Source of the DNA: an uncultured Clostridia bacterium
GTDB taxonomy: Bacteria > Bacillota > Clostridia > Christensenellales > CAG-138
Assembly: GCA_937915925.1 (NCBI GenBank)
Contig: CALGGM010000032.1
Span: 1-19,574, forward strand
Direction of reading: 5' to 3'
DNA: 19,574 nucleotides
Shown here: positions 8,259 through 14,474 of the stretch, piece after piece
How positions within the stretch are numbered: the first letter of the stretch is position 1
How the letters are laid out: the number at the start of each line of letters is the position of its first letter
Notes under the pieces: generated by a model
Database searches by the model: none
Seen by the model: the letters and a program-made list of their open reading frames with translations, nothing else
Told to the model about the DNA's origin: nothing
Made by a program: the position numbers and the translations under genes

Positions 8259-10001
8259 ATGTTCGGAAAGAAGTTTCAACGGAAATATGCGCTGACCGAT
8301 CAGGGCGTCAAGAACGTAAAGCACGGCGCGCTTTGGACGGTGATCGTCAACTTGGTCGTCATGGGCGGCATGGGCATTCTGTATCTGATGACGGAACGCT
8401 ATATGGACACCCTGACAAACGGGACGAAGCTTCCCAATGCGCTTCTGTACATCGGGCTGGTGCTCGCGTTTCTGATCCTGTCCGTGCTGACGCATCTCAA
8501 ACAGTATCAGGCAACGTACGGTCTGGTGTACGGAGAAGTCAAGAACACGCGCATCCGCCTGGCGGAGCGGCTCCGTAAGCTCCCGCTGGGCTATTTCGGC
8601 AAGCGGGACCTTGCGGATCTCACGGAAACCGTCATGGGAGACGTGAACCGGCTGGAGCACGTCTGGTCGCACTGCCTCGGGTATCTTTACGGGTCGTATA
8701 TCTCCACGGCGATCATCGCGGTCGCGCTGTTTGCCTACAACTGGAAGCTTGCGATCGCGTGCCTGTGGGGCGTGCCCGTGGCGTTTTTGCTGCTGTTCGG
8801 AAGCCGAAAGCTTGCCGACCGGCACGCGCGTATCACCAAGGCGGCGGGGATCGCAGTTTCCGACGGCATTCAGGAAACGCTGGAAAACGTGCGGGAGATC
8901 CGTGCGACCAATCAGGAGGATCGCTTTTTACAGTCGCTGAACGGGAAGATCGACCGACATGAGGCGACCATGGTCAAGGGCGAGCTGTCCACCGGCATTT
9001 TCGTCAACGCCGCAAGCGTCATCATGCGGCTCGGCGTGGCGACGACGATCCTTGCGGGAACGGGCATGATCCTTTCCGGGCAGATCGACTTTATGCTGCT
9101 GTTTCTGTTCCTGCTCGTCATCACCCGCGTCTACGCGCCGTTCGATCAGGCGCTGGCGCTGATCGCGGAGATGTTCCTTTCGCAGGTGTCCGCCGACCGC
9201 ATCACCGAGATCTATGAGGCGAAGACGTCGGAGGGCGCGGATCGGTTCGCGCCGAAGGGACACGATATCGTGTTCCGGAACGTGGACTTTGCCTATGACG
9301 AACATCAGGTCTTAAACGGCGTCAGCTTCACCGCCAAGGAGGGCGAGGTCACCGCGCTGGTCGGACCGTCCGGTTCGGGCAAAAGCACCTGCGCGCGGCT
9401 TGCTGCGCGGCTTTGGGACATCGACCGCGGGAGCATTGAGGTCGGCGGCGTGAATATCGCATCCGTGGATCCGGAGGTGCTGCTGACCGATTATTCGATG
9501 GTGTTTCAGGACGTGGTGCTCTTTGACGACACGGTGATGGAGAATATCCGGCTCGGCAAGCACGGCGCAGGCGACGAGGAGGTGCTCGCCGCGGCAAAGG
9601 CGGCAAACTGCGACGAGTTCGTGGAAAAGATGCCGAACGGGTATGCGACGCAGATCGGCGAAAACGGAGCCAAGCTCTCCGGCGGCGAGCGGCAGCGCAT
9701 CTCCATTGCCCGTGCGCTTCTGAAAAACGCGCCGATCGTCCTGCTCGACGAGGCGACCGCCTCCCTCGACGTGGAGAACGAAACGAAGGTGCAGGGCGCG
9801 CTGTCGCGTTTGCTGCAGGGAAAAACGGTACTGGTCATCGCCCACCGCATGCGGACCGTGGAGGCTGCAGACAAGATCGTGGTCCTGAAAGACGGACAGG
9901 TCGCGGAGGAAGGAAGCCCGAAGGAGCTTCTTGCAAGGAAGGACGGCTTGTTCCGTCATATGGCGGAGCTGCAGACCGGCGGCGCGGCGTGGAGCATCTG
10001 A
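8259..10001 (+). CDS. ABC exporter half-transporter (membrane domain fused to ATPase), subunit 2
   Basis: This is the partner half-transporter, 580 residues. The membrane domain spans about residues 20-315 and the ATPase about 335-570. Walker A is GPSGSGKST (369-377), the signature is LSGGERQR (473-480), Walker B is IVLLDE (493-498), and the H-loop follows in VIAHR. The start at 8259 is chosen over the in-frame ATG at 8214, because it is preceded by GAGGAGG and lies one base after the upstream stop, while 8214 sits within the upstream gene. Both subunits have complete catalytic motifs, unlike many heterodimeric exporters in which one site is degenerate. A terminator follows directly. Confidence 0.93.
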   Translation: MFGKKFQRKYALTDQGVKNVKHGALWTVIVNLVVMGGMGILYLMTERYMDTLTNGTKLPNALLYIGLVLAFLILSVLTHLKQYQATYGLVYGEVKNTRIRLAERLRKLPLGYFGKRDLADLTETVMGDVNRLEHVWSHCLGYLYGSYISTAIIAVALFAYNWKLAIACLWGVPVAFLLLFGSRKLADRHARITKAAGIAVSDGIQETLENVREIRATNQEDRFLQSLNGKIDRHEATMVKGELSTGIFVNAASVIMRLGVATTILAGTGMILSGQIDFMLLFLFLLVITRVYAPFDQALALIAEMFLSQVSADRITEIYEAKTSEGADRFAPKGHDIVFRNVDFAYDEHQVLNGVSFTAKEGEVTALVGPSGSGKSTCARLAARLWDIDRGSIEVGGVNIASVDPEVLLTDYSMVFQDVVLFDDTVMENIRLGKHGAGDEEVLAAAKAANCDEFVEKMPNGYATQIGENGAKLSGGERQRISIARALLKNAPIVLLDEATASLDVENETKVQGALSRLLQGKTVLVIAHRMRTVEAADKIVVLKDGQVAEEGSPKELLARKDGLFRHMAELQTGGAAWSI

Positions 10002-10024
10002 CATCTTGATCACAGATCAGAAAA

Positions 10025-10075
10025 GGAGCTGTCCTGCGATACGCTTGCGTATCCGGGCAGCTCCCTTTGGTTTCG
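10025..10075. terminator. Bidirectional terminator between convergent operons
   Basis: A long hairpin has outer stem GGAGCTG (10025-10031) with CAGCTCC (10058-10064) and inner stem ATACGC/GCGTAT. On the plus strand it is followed by CTTTGGTTTCGTCTTT, and on the minus strand by TTTT. It serves the ABC operon from the left and the ketopantoate-reductase-like gene from the right. Confidence 0.8.
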
Positions 10076-10095
10076 TCTTTCAAACGGCAGCGTGA

Positions 10096-11085
10096 TCATC
10101 CCTTGCGCGCGTCGATCGGGCAATAGGTGTTTTGAATCTGCTCCCATGATGGCATAGATTGATACAGTGCGTCAAAGTGCGGCGTCGGAAAATCCGGCTT
10201 TTGACCTTTGAGCGTTCGGAACGCTTTGTCCAGGTCTTCCATTTCGCCCGGCGCGTGACGGCAGTGTTCGGTTGTGCAGAGCGCGCCGAGGCGCGTTCTC
10301 GACATCCAGTAGATGACAAGCTGAAGAAGCTTGTTTGTCAGTCCCGGTTCAAGAGATTTTTCGTCGCCGACCGGTCGAACGGGATAGCCGAGATCCATCA
10401 ACAGACGATAGGCGTCTCGCACGGCGTCGAGCAGGAGCTTTCGTTCCGCTTTTGTGGATTTTTTCAGATCGCAGCCCGTTTTGTAGCAGAGATACACCAC
10501 CGGCAGGATGAACGCCGCATGGTATTTCAGCCATGCGTCCATGTTGTCGCAGAAGACGATCGAGAGCCTGCTGCCTTGAAACAGGCTTGTCAGCAGTGCT
10601 TTTTCCTCGTCCGACGCGTCCGAATGCGCTTTGCCGACGGTCAGCCTGCCGTCGCCGGTATGGACCGCGGTGAGCATTCCGTTTTCCCGCGTTCCGGCAG
10701 TGGAACCGAAGCCGAAGAGAACGCTTTTCGGCGACGCGGATGCGTTCAGAATACGCTGTTCCATTTCCGAAGCCGACAGGTTATTGCCGACGAGCACAAC
10801 GATCGGGCTGTTGATACGCGCCAGATCGTCGAGGATCGCCTCCATCTGCCGATACTGCATGACGGCAAAGACGGCGTCGTATCGCGTGTCGTCCGGCTTT
10901 TCCAGCACATGCGGATGATCGACCGTATCGTTCCTTTGGATGTAATGATGAATGCGCAGCCCGTCCCGTTCGAGCGTTTCCTTCCATGCGCCGCGGGCGA
11001 TCACCGTCACGTCGTTGTCGCCCTTCATCAGCGCATGCGCAAGCTGTCCGCCGATCACGCCCGCGCCGTAAACCAAAACCTTCAT
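10096..11085 (-). CDS. Ketopantoate reductase (ApbA/PanE) family oxidoreductase
   Basis: This is a predicted NADP(H)-dependent dehydrogenase of 329 residues. The N-terminal Rossmann domain opens with VLVYGAGVIGG (residues 4-13). The central part has a conserved-looking GNN at 100-102, and the helical C-terminal domain contains the expected lysine K187 in AWLKYHAAF, equivalent to the catalytic lysine of PanE. The start at 11085 is taken because the nucleotide-binding motif then lies at the normal distance and GGAAGGAG is about ten bases upstream. The in-frame ATG at 11115 would overlap the preceding gene. It is the last gene of a three-gene operon with no pantothenate genes, so a substrate other than ketopantoate is likely. 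Family assignment is firm, the reaction is not. Confidence 0.85.
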   Translation of the reverse strand: MKVLVYGAGVIGGQLAHALMKGDNDVTVIARGAWKETLERDGLRIHHYIQRNDTVDHPHVLEKPDDTRYDAVFAVMQYRQMEAILDDLARINSPIVVLVGNNLSASEMEQRILNASASPKSVLFGFGSTAGTRENGMLTAVHTGDGRLTVGKAHSDASDEEKALLTSLFQGSRLSIVFCDNMDAWLKYHAAFILPVVYLCYKTGCDLKKSTKAERKLLLDAVRDAYRLLMDLGYPVRPVGDEKSLEPGLTNKLLQLVIYWMSRTRLGALCTTEHCRHAPGEMEDLDKAFRTLKGQKPDFPTPHFDALYQSMPSWEQIQNTYCPIDARKG

Positions 11086-11119
11086 AGTCCGCCTGCTCCT
11101 TCCCAATAAGCTCATACAG

Positions 11120-11434
11120 TCAGTCCCGATAATCCGGGCAGCGCAAGGTATCGATGATCCGAAAATCGCAGCAGGGCGCGCCGTTGCCGATGGTTCCCGT
11201 TCTCGCCCATTTGAGGTTCTTGTGCAGAAGGACGTGCTCCGTCAGCGTTTTGTATACGGCGATCGCCGGAAAGATGTTCGTCTGCGTATGCTGCTGCAAT
11301 GCCTTTGGAATTCCCTTGTTTTCCTCCGTCAGTCGGCGAAAGCGCCGGTTTGCTTCCGACTTGATCTTTCGGAGCTCCTGCTTTGAGAAATCGCTTTTCG
11401 CGCCGTTTGCCATCATCGATACGATCGGATTCAT
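11120..11434 (-). pseudogene. Internally deleted ATC-hydrolase-like protein (L-2-amino-thiazoline-4-carboxylate hydrolase family)
   Basis: This ORF has 104 codons. The first two thirds (ELRKIKSEANRRFRRLTEENKGI, then NIFPAIAVYKTLTEH) match the N-terminal part of the ATC hydrolase family. The tail (HKNLKWARTGTIGNGAPCCDFRI) matches the extreme C-terminal part of that family, where the CCDF motif is conserved. Relatives are about 190-220 residues, and the central region containing other conserved cysteines is missing, apparently by a clean in-frame deletion near residue 67. Enzymatic ring opening of amino-thiazoline carboxylate is therefore doubtful. The start overlaps the upstream stop as ATGA, so translation is coupled. 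It could be a shortened functional protein rather than a dead gene. Family recognition is from memory of conserved motifs. Confidence 0.6.
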
Positions 11435-12102
11435 TTCGCGCCTCCTTCTGTCTTTTTCACCGACAGATACCCAAACCACACCATCATCCCCGCGTTCATG
11501 CAGAACGTATCGATCCCGTTGGAAAAGGGCGTTGCAGGCACGAGAAACTTCACCGCCGAGAAAAGCGCCATCCACAGAAACGGCGTAAACAGCAGCGATG
11601 TCTTTTTCAGCGCCGTTTTGTTCCGCAGAGTAAACGTTACGAGCAGAAACAGCGGGATCACCGCAAGCAGATCGGCAGCGATCTGCGTCCCCTGAAACAT
11701 CCGTATCACATCCTCCGACATGGAAAGCGCAGCGGACGGATCGCCTTTTCGCATGTTCCACGCGTAGGCATAGATCCCGCAGGAAACGGTGAAGTGGATC
11801 AAAAGCCACCCCACCGGCAGCAGCATCATGGAATATCGCAGGACGGATTTGCGCTTCTCCTCCGTCACAAGCTCCGCCGTGCGTACACAGCCCGCCATCA
11901 GAAAAGGGACGCCGATCACCCCTAAAAGCAGCGTCAGCGCAATTTTCCATAAGGAGTAGTCCGCGCCGTGCCCCGCTTTCAGAACGGAAAACACCTCGCT
12001 GACCGGCTGCGGATCGACATAGCCTAAAAGCCAGTCACCGACGCCGAACAGCGCACAGCCGACAAGTCCCGATATCCAATATTTTCGATTCCCTTGCATC
12101 AT
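11431..12102 (-). CDS. Uncharacterised six-helix membrane protein
   Basis: This is a 223-residue integral membrane protein with no recognised function. Hydrophobic segments lie at about residues 8-27, 52-71, 88-113, 140-160, 168-189 and 197-214, with basic loops between, for example EEKRKS at 81-86. A GDWLLGY motif closes the first helix. The start at 12102 (or 12099, as two ATGs are adjacent) follows AAGAGG. The longer in-frame start at 12231 lies upstream of or inside the operator and would place it outside the transcript. It is the first gene of the operon, and its stop overlaps the next start by ATGA. Its promoter carries the same operator as the ABC exporter operon, so it probably belongs to the same stress or drug response. 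Confidence 0.82.
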   Translation of the reverse strand: MMQGNRKYWISGLVGCALFGVGDWLLGYVDPQPVSEVFSVLKAGHGADYSLWKIALTLLLGVIGVPFLMAGCVRTAELVTEEKRKSVLRYSMMLLPVGWLLIHFTVSCGIYAYAWNMRKGDPSAALSMSEDVIRMFQGTQIAADLLAVIPLFLLVTFTLRNKTALKKTSLLFTPFLWMALFSAVKFLVPATPFSNGIDTFCMNAGMMVWFGYLSVKKTEGGAK

Positions 12103-12133
12103 CGATCCTCTTTTGTTCCTCCTTGCCTGACCG

Positions 12134-12153
12134 GCGTTAGCGTTGTCTAACTT
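12134..12153. promoter_or_regulatory. Second, imperfect operator copy in the membrane-protein leader
   Basis: GCGTTAGC, four bases, TCTAACTT is the third occurrence of the GTTAGC-N4-GCTAAC pattern in this window, with one mismatch in the right half. It lies 88 bases downstream of the main operator and 32 bases before the gene start, so it could act as an auxiliary site or a roadblock. Confidence 0.6.
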
Positions 12154-12221
12154 GCCGACGAAAAGACTGCCCACCACACAACCGTCCATCTTCGACGCAT
12201 TGCAGGATGGGCGAAACGAAT

Positions 12222-12269
12222 AAGTTAGCATCTGCTAACTATTATACGCCATGGCAAGTTATTTTTCAA
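12222..12269 (-). promoter_or_regulatory. Promoter and palindromic operator of the membrane-protein operon
   Basis: On the minus strand, TTGAAA (12269-12264) is followed by a 17-base spacer and the consensus TATAAT (12246-12241). AGTTAGCA (12223-12230 on plus), two bases and TGCTAACT (12233-12240) form the palindrome immediately after the -10. Sequence and placement match the operator at 6347-6366. Confidence 0.88.
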
Positions 12270-12280
12270 GACGGAAGTCT

Positions 12281-12343
12281 GACAAAGTGCCGTCCTTCGA
12301 CCGATCCCCTGCCGAACGGTCGACGTTCGGAAGGTGCTTTGTC
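12281..12343. repeat. Imperfect long inverted repeat between direct repeats
   Basis: GACAAAGTGCC (12281-12291) pairs with GGTGCTTTGTC (12333-12343), allowing two G-U pairs, and pairing continues imperfectly inward (GACC/GGTC). There is no T tract on either side, so it is not a standard terminator, although it lies just after the EamA gene stop. A 12-base direct repeat, TTTTCAAGACGG, flanks it at 12263-12274 and 12369-12380. Confidence 0.5.
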
Positions 12344-12371
12344 GGTTTGTCGGAAAGGGCAAACGCGCTTT

Positions 12372-13262
12372 TCAAGACGGCTGACGGCGGACCGTGTCTG
12401 AAACGACGAGCAGGGTGCCGGCGATCATGACGGCGAGGGCAAGAAGGTAGAGCCATGTCAGGGATTCTTTCAGGATGAGAAAGGAAAGGATCGCGCCGAT
12501 AAAGGGCGCGGCGGCGTAATACGCGCTGGTCTTTGCGGCGCCGAGCGTGTTCTGCGCGCGGATGTAAAGAAAGATGCTGAGCCCGTACGCGACAAAGCCG
12601 AGCATGAGCGATGCGGCGATCTGCCAAATGTCGGGAAACGGTTCACGAAGAAGCAGCGCAATGAGAAGCGCGCCGAGCCCGGAGCCAAGCCCTTTCAGGA
12701 TCACGATTTGATAGGTATTTTTTGCGGAGAGCTTTCGCGTGCAGTTGTTTTCGAAGCCCCAGCAAGACGCCGCGAGCAGGACAAACAGCGAGCCGGACGA
12801 GAGCCGGAAGCTTTCCGCGCCCTCAAAGGACAGGATCGCGCTTGCAAGGGTGATCAGGACGATCGCAAGCCAGAGCCGCTTCGATACCGCTTCCTTGAAG
12901 ACGGCAAGCGCAATGATGGTCGTCGCGACGATCTCGAAATTGCCGAGCAGCGACGCCGAAGCGCTTGTGCCGCGGCGCACGCCGATCATCAGGAAGATCG
13001 GCGCAGCGATATCGAGCACGATCATGCCGATCACATACGGGAGATCGCTTTTGCCCAACCGTTCATAGTTTCTCCTGTCCTTACGCACAAACAGCGACAG
13101 GATCCCGACGCCGATTCCCGCGCCGAGATACAGAAGCGCCGCAAGCATCGTCGGCGCGATGTCTTTTAAAAGCAGTTTTGAAAAGGGAAAATTCACCGCA
13201 TAGAACGCGGCTGCCGAGAATGCGAGAAGGATCGCCCTGCCCCGGTCATGCGTACTTTTCAT
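12372..13262 (-). CDS. EamA/DMT-family transporter
   Basis: This is a 296-residue membrane protein of the drug/metabolite transporter superfamily, with two EamA repeats (about residues 10-140 and 155-290) and about ten hydrophobic helices. Family-typical features include AFYAVNFPFSKLLL near the start and SCWGFENNCTRKLS at the opening of the second repeat. These proteins export metabolites, amino acids or drugs; the substrate cannot be read from sequence. The start at 13262 lies 21 bases after the tetR stop with a weak GAGG ribosome site, so it is cotranscribed with the regulator and is its probable main target. Confidence 0.9.
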   Translation of the reverse strand: MKSTHDRGRAILLAFSAAAFYAVNFPFSKLLLKDIAPTMLAALLYLGAGIGVGILSLFVRKDRRNYERLGKSDLPYVIGMIVLDIAAPIFLMIGVRRGTSASASLLGNFEIVATTIIALAVFKEAVSKRLWLAIVLITLASAILSFEGAESFRLSSGSLFVLLAASCWGFENNCTRKLSAKNTYQIVILKGLGSGLGALLIALLLREPFPDIWQIAASLMLGFVAYGLSIFLYIRAQNTLGAAKTSAYYAAAPFIGAILSFLILKESLTWLYLLALAVMIAGTLLVVSDTVRRQPS

Positions 13263-13283
13263 GGGAACGCCCTCGCTTACGCG

Positions 13284-13832
13284 TCAGCCGAGATGCGGCG
13301 CCGTCGAAAGGAAGAACCCGGCGATCTGCTCCGGCGTGTACGCGTCATGCTCAAACCACCAGCGCACGGTCTCCGCAAAGCTGCAGACCGTCTGATCGAG
13401 CAGATATTCGCGGGGCGTCCTGCCGTCGGACGCGGCGAGACAGCCGTCGAACACCTGCGTGAGATATTCCTTGAGATACCGCATGAAGATCTCGCCGCTT
13501 TCACAGGACAGCAAGCCGCGCAGATACGAGCGGCTGTCCTGCAGATGGTAAAGGATGTGCGTGAGCTTTTCCGAGATATCTCCGGTCTCGGCGGAAAAAT
13601 CGTGGGTGGGCTCCTTCATAAGATGCGAGGAAAAGACATGGTCGAAGATCCTTGTGCAGAGCGTCCGTAAAAGATCGTCCTTCGTCTCAAAATGGGCGTA
13701 GAACGTGCTTCTGCCGATGTTCGCTTCGTCGATGATCTCCTGAATCGAGATCGAGGAATAGGACTTCTTTTCCAACAGCCGTACAAACGCCTCGTACACC
13801 GCCTGCTCCGTTTTTGCCTGCCGTCTGTCCAT
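13284..13832 (-). CDS. TetR/AcrR-family transcriptional regulator
   Basis: This is a 182-residue repressor with an N-terminal helix-turn-helix (about residues 26-50: SISIQEIIDEANIGRSTFYAHFETKDDLL) and a variable helical ligand domain. The start at 13832 is chosen because GGAGG lies six bases before it and MDRRQAKTEQAVYEAF is the standard N-terminus. The in-frame ATG at 13877 has no ribosome site and would sit only about 17 bases after the transcription start. The C-terminal domain has the layout of the TetR C-terminal family common in clostridia (LSCESGEIFMRYLKEYL). It is the first gene of an operon with an EamA transporter and has a palindrome at its own promoter, so autorepression relieved by an exported compound is likely. 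Confidence 0.92.
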   Translation of the reverse strand: MDRRQAKTEQAVYEAFVRLLEKKSYSSISIQEIIDEANIGRSTFYAHFETKDDLLRTLCTRIFDHVFSSHLMKEPTHDFSAETGDISEKLTHILYHLQDSRSYLRGLLSCESGEIFMRYLKEYLTQVFDGCLAASDGRTPREYLLDQTVCSFAETVRWWFEHDAYTPEQIAGFFLSTAPHLG

Positions 13833-13880
13833 GCTCCGCCTCCGAACCCGTCTTTCGTAATCAAACAAGCTATTCATAAA

Positions 13881-13929
13881 CGAACAGATTGTTCGGTAAA
13901 AGTATATCCATCCGCTTGATCTCCGTCAA
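13881..13929 (-). promoter_or_regulatory. tetR-eamA promoter with TetR-type palindrome
   Basis: On the minus strand, TTGACG (13929-13924), a 17-base spacer and TATACT (13906-13901) form a strong promoter. CGAACA, three bases, TGTTCG (13881-13895) is a perfect palindrome just downstream, at the expected transcription start. It is the probable binding site of the TetR protein itself. A matching half-site, ACCGAACA, occurs at 13955-13962. Confidence 0.82.
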
Positions 13930-14034
13930 GAACAGAACGCCGCATCTGTAAGATACCGAACAAAAACGCGAAAATGTCAGATTACGGACGAACGCGCGGG
14001 AACGTGCGGGATCGGATCTGCTGCGGCAAGGCTC

Positions 14035-14063
14035 TTGTTGAACGGCGCCGAAATCGGTATAAT
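14035..14063 (+). promoter_or_regulatory. Promoter of the 21-codon ORF
   Basis: TTGTTG (14035-14040), a 17-base spacer and consensus TATAAT (14058-14063) form a promoter. It points rightward, away from tetR, and is followed 42 bases later by a ribosome binding site and a short ORF. Confidence 0.7.
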
Positions 14064-14119
14064 GATCACGGAACAGATTCTCGGTGAAAGCAAAGCGAAA
14101 CAAACAGGAGGAATGGAAT

Positions 14120-14185
14120 ATGAAGGGGATTGCATACGACGCCGGATATTTCTCGCTGATCATCGCAAAGGAGCGCCGGGACTGA
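14120..14185 (+). CDS. Small ORF, 21 residues, function unknown
   Basis: The ORF encodes MKGIAYDAGYFSLIIAKERRD. It is supported by a well-placed AGGAGG (14106-14111, eight bases before the ATG) and by a good promoter upstream. Nothing else coding follows on this strand; a weak stem, GCGCCG (14173-14178) with CGGCGC (14205-14210), followed by a run of seven T may end the transcript. The product has a short hydrophobic centre (YFSLII) and a charged end. It may be a genuine micro-protein, a leader peptide, or the surviving start of a gene whose body has been deleted. I do not recognise it. Confidence 0.45.
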   Translation: MKGIAYDAGYFSLIIAKERRD

Positions 14186-14222
14186 GATCCGAAACCCTGT
14201 AAAGCGGCGCAACCGTTTTTTT
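14173..14222 (+). terminator. Possible terminator of the 21-codon transcript
   Basis: A 6-bp stem GCGCCG/CGGCGC spans a 26-base loop and is followed after four bases by seven T residues (14216-14222). The long loop makes it weak. Confidence 0.35.
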
Positions 14223-14263
14223 CACAAATCCCGTCTCCGAGCGGAACGGTATCACGGATCGCC

Positions 14264-14306
14264 GAAAAGAAAGAACCCTGTCGTTTCCGAAAAAACAACA
14301 GGGTTC
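14264..14306 (-). terminator. Terminator of the secreted-protein and micro-protein transcript
   Basis: On the minus strand, GAACCCTGT pairs with ACAGGGTTC (plus-strand arms 14273-14281 and 14298-14306), a perfect 9-bp stem. It is followed by TTTCTTTTC. It lies 41 bases after the stop of the 40-codon ORF, which supports that ORF being inside the transcript. Confidence 0.85.
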
Positions 14307-14347
14307 GATCGCGCACAATTGAACTGTGCATCGGGAGGGAAAAGAAC

Positions 14348-14470
14348 TTAATGATCTGCGGAACCGTCCTCGATTGCAGGCAGAAAAGGCAGCTCGTAGC
14401 TGTTGTTTGTTGCGATATCGGACATTTCAAAACGGATGACTTCCATTTCGACGTTTGTGTACTGTTCCAT
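14348..14470 (-). CDS. Acidic 40-residue micro-protein coupled to the secreted protein
   Basis: This is a short protein, MEQYTNVEMEVIRFEMSDIA, then TNNSYELPFLPAIEDGSADH, too short for usual gene callers. It starts four bases after the stop of the secreted protein; the GGAGG inside the last codons of that gene serves as its ribosome site, so translation is coupled. The pattern (short N-terminus, M/Y-rich, ME-V-I-x-F-E, D-I-x-T-x-x-S, acidic tail) resembles short unnamed peptides that I recall near secreted proteins in clostridial genomes. It has no signal peptide or transmembrane segment and no modification enzyme next to it. The strong terminator right after supports expression. Function unknown. 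Confidence 0.65.
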   Translation of the reverse strand: MEQYTNVEMEVIRFEMSDIATNNSYELPFLPAIEDGSADH

Positions 14471-14474
14471 TTTA

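Noticed and set aside
10159..11109. Plus-strand ORF of 316 codons
   Set aside because: Antisense to the ketopantoate-reductase-like gene; composition typical of a reverse-strand shadow in GC-rich DNA.
11435..11950. Long N-terminal extension of the ATC-hydrolase-like ORF
   Set aside because: Overlaps the membrane-protein gene in another frame; the start at 11434 has ATGA coupling and begins the recognisable domain.
13870..14430. Minus-strand ORF of 186 codons
   Set aside because: Runs through the terminator at 14264-14306 and the tetR promoter, overlaps the 40-codon ORF, and has no recognisable domain or ribosome site.
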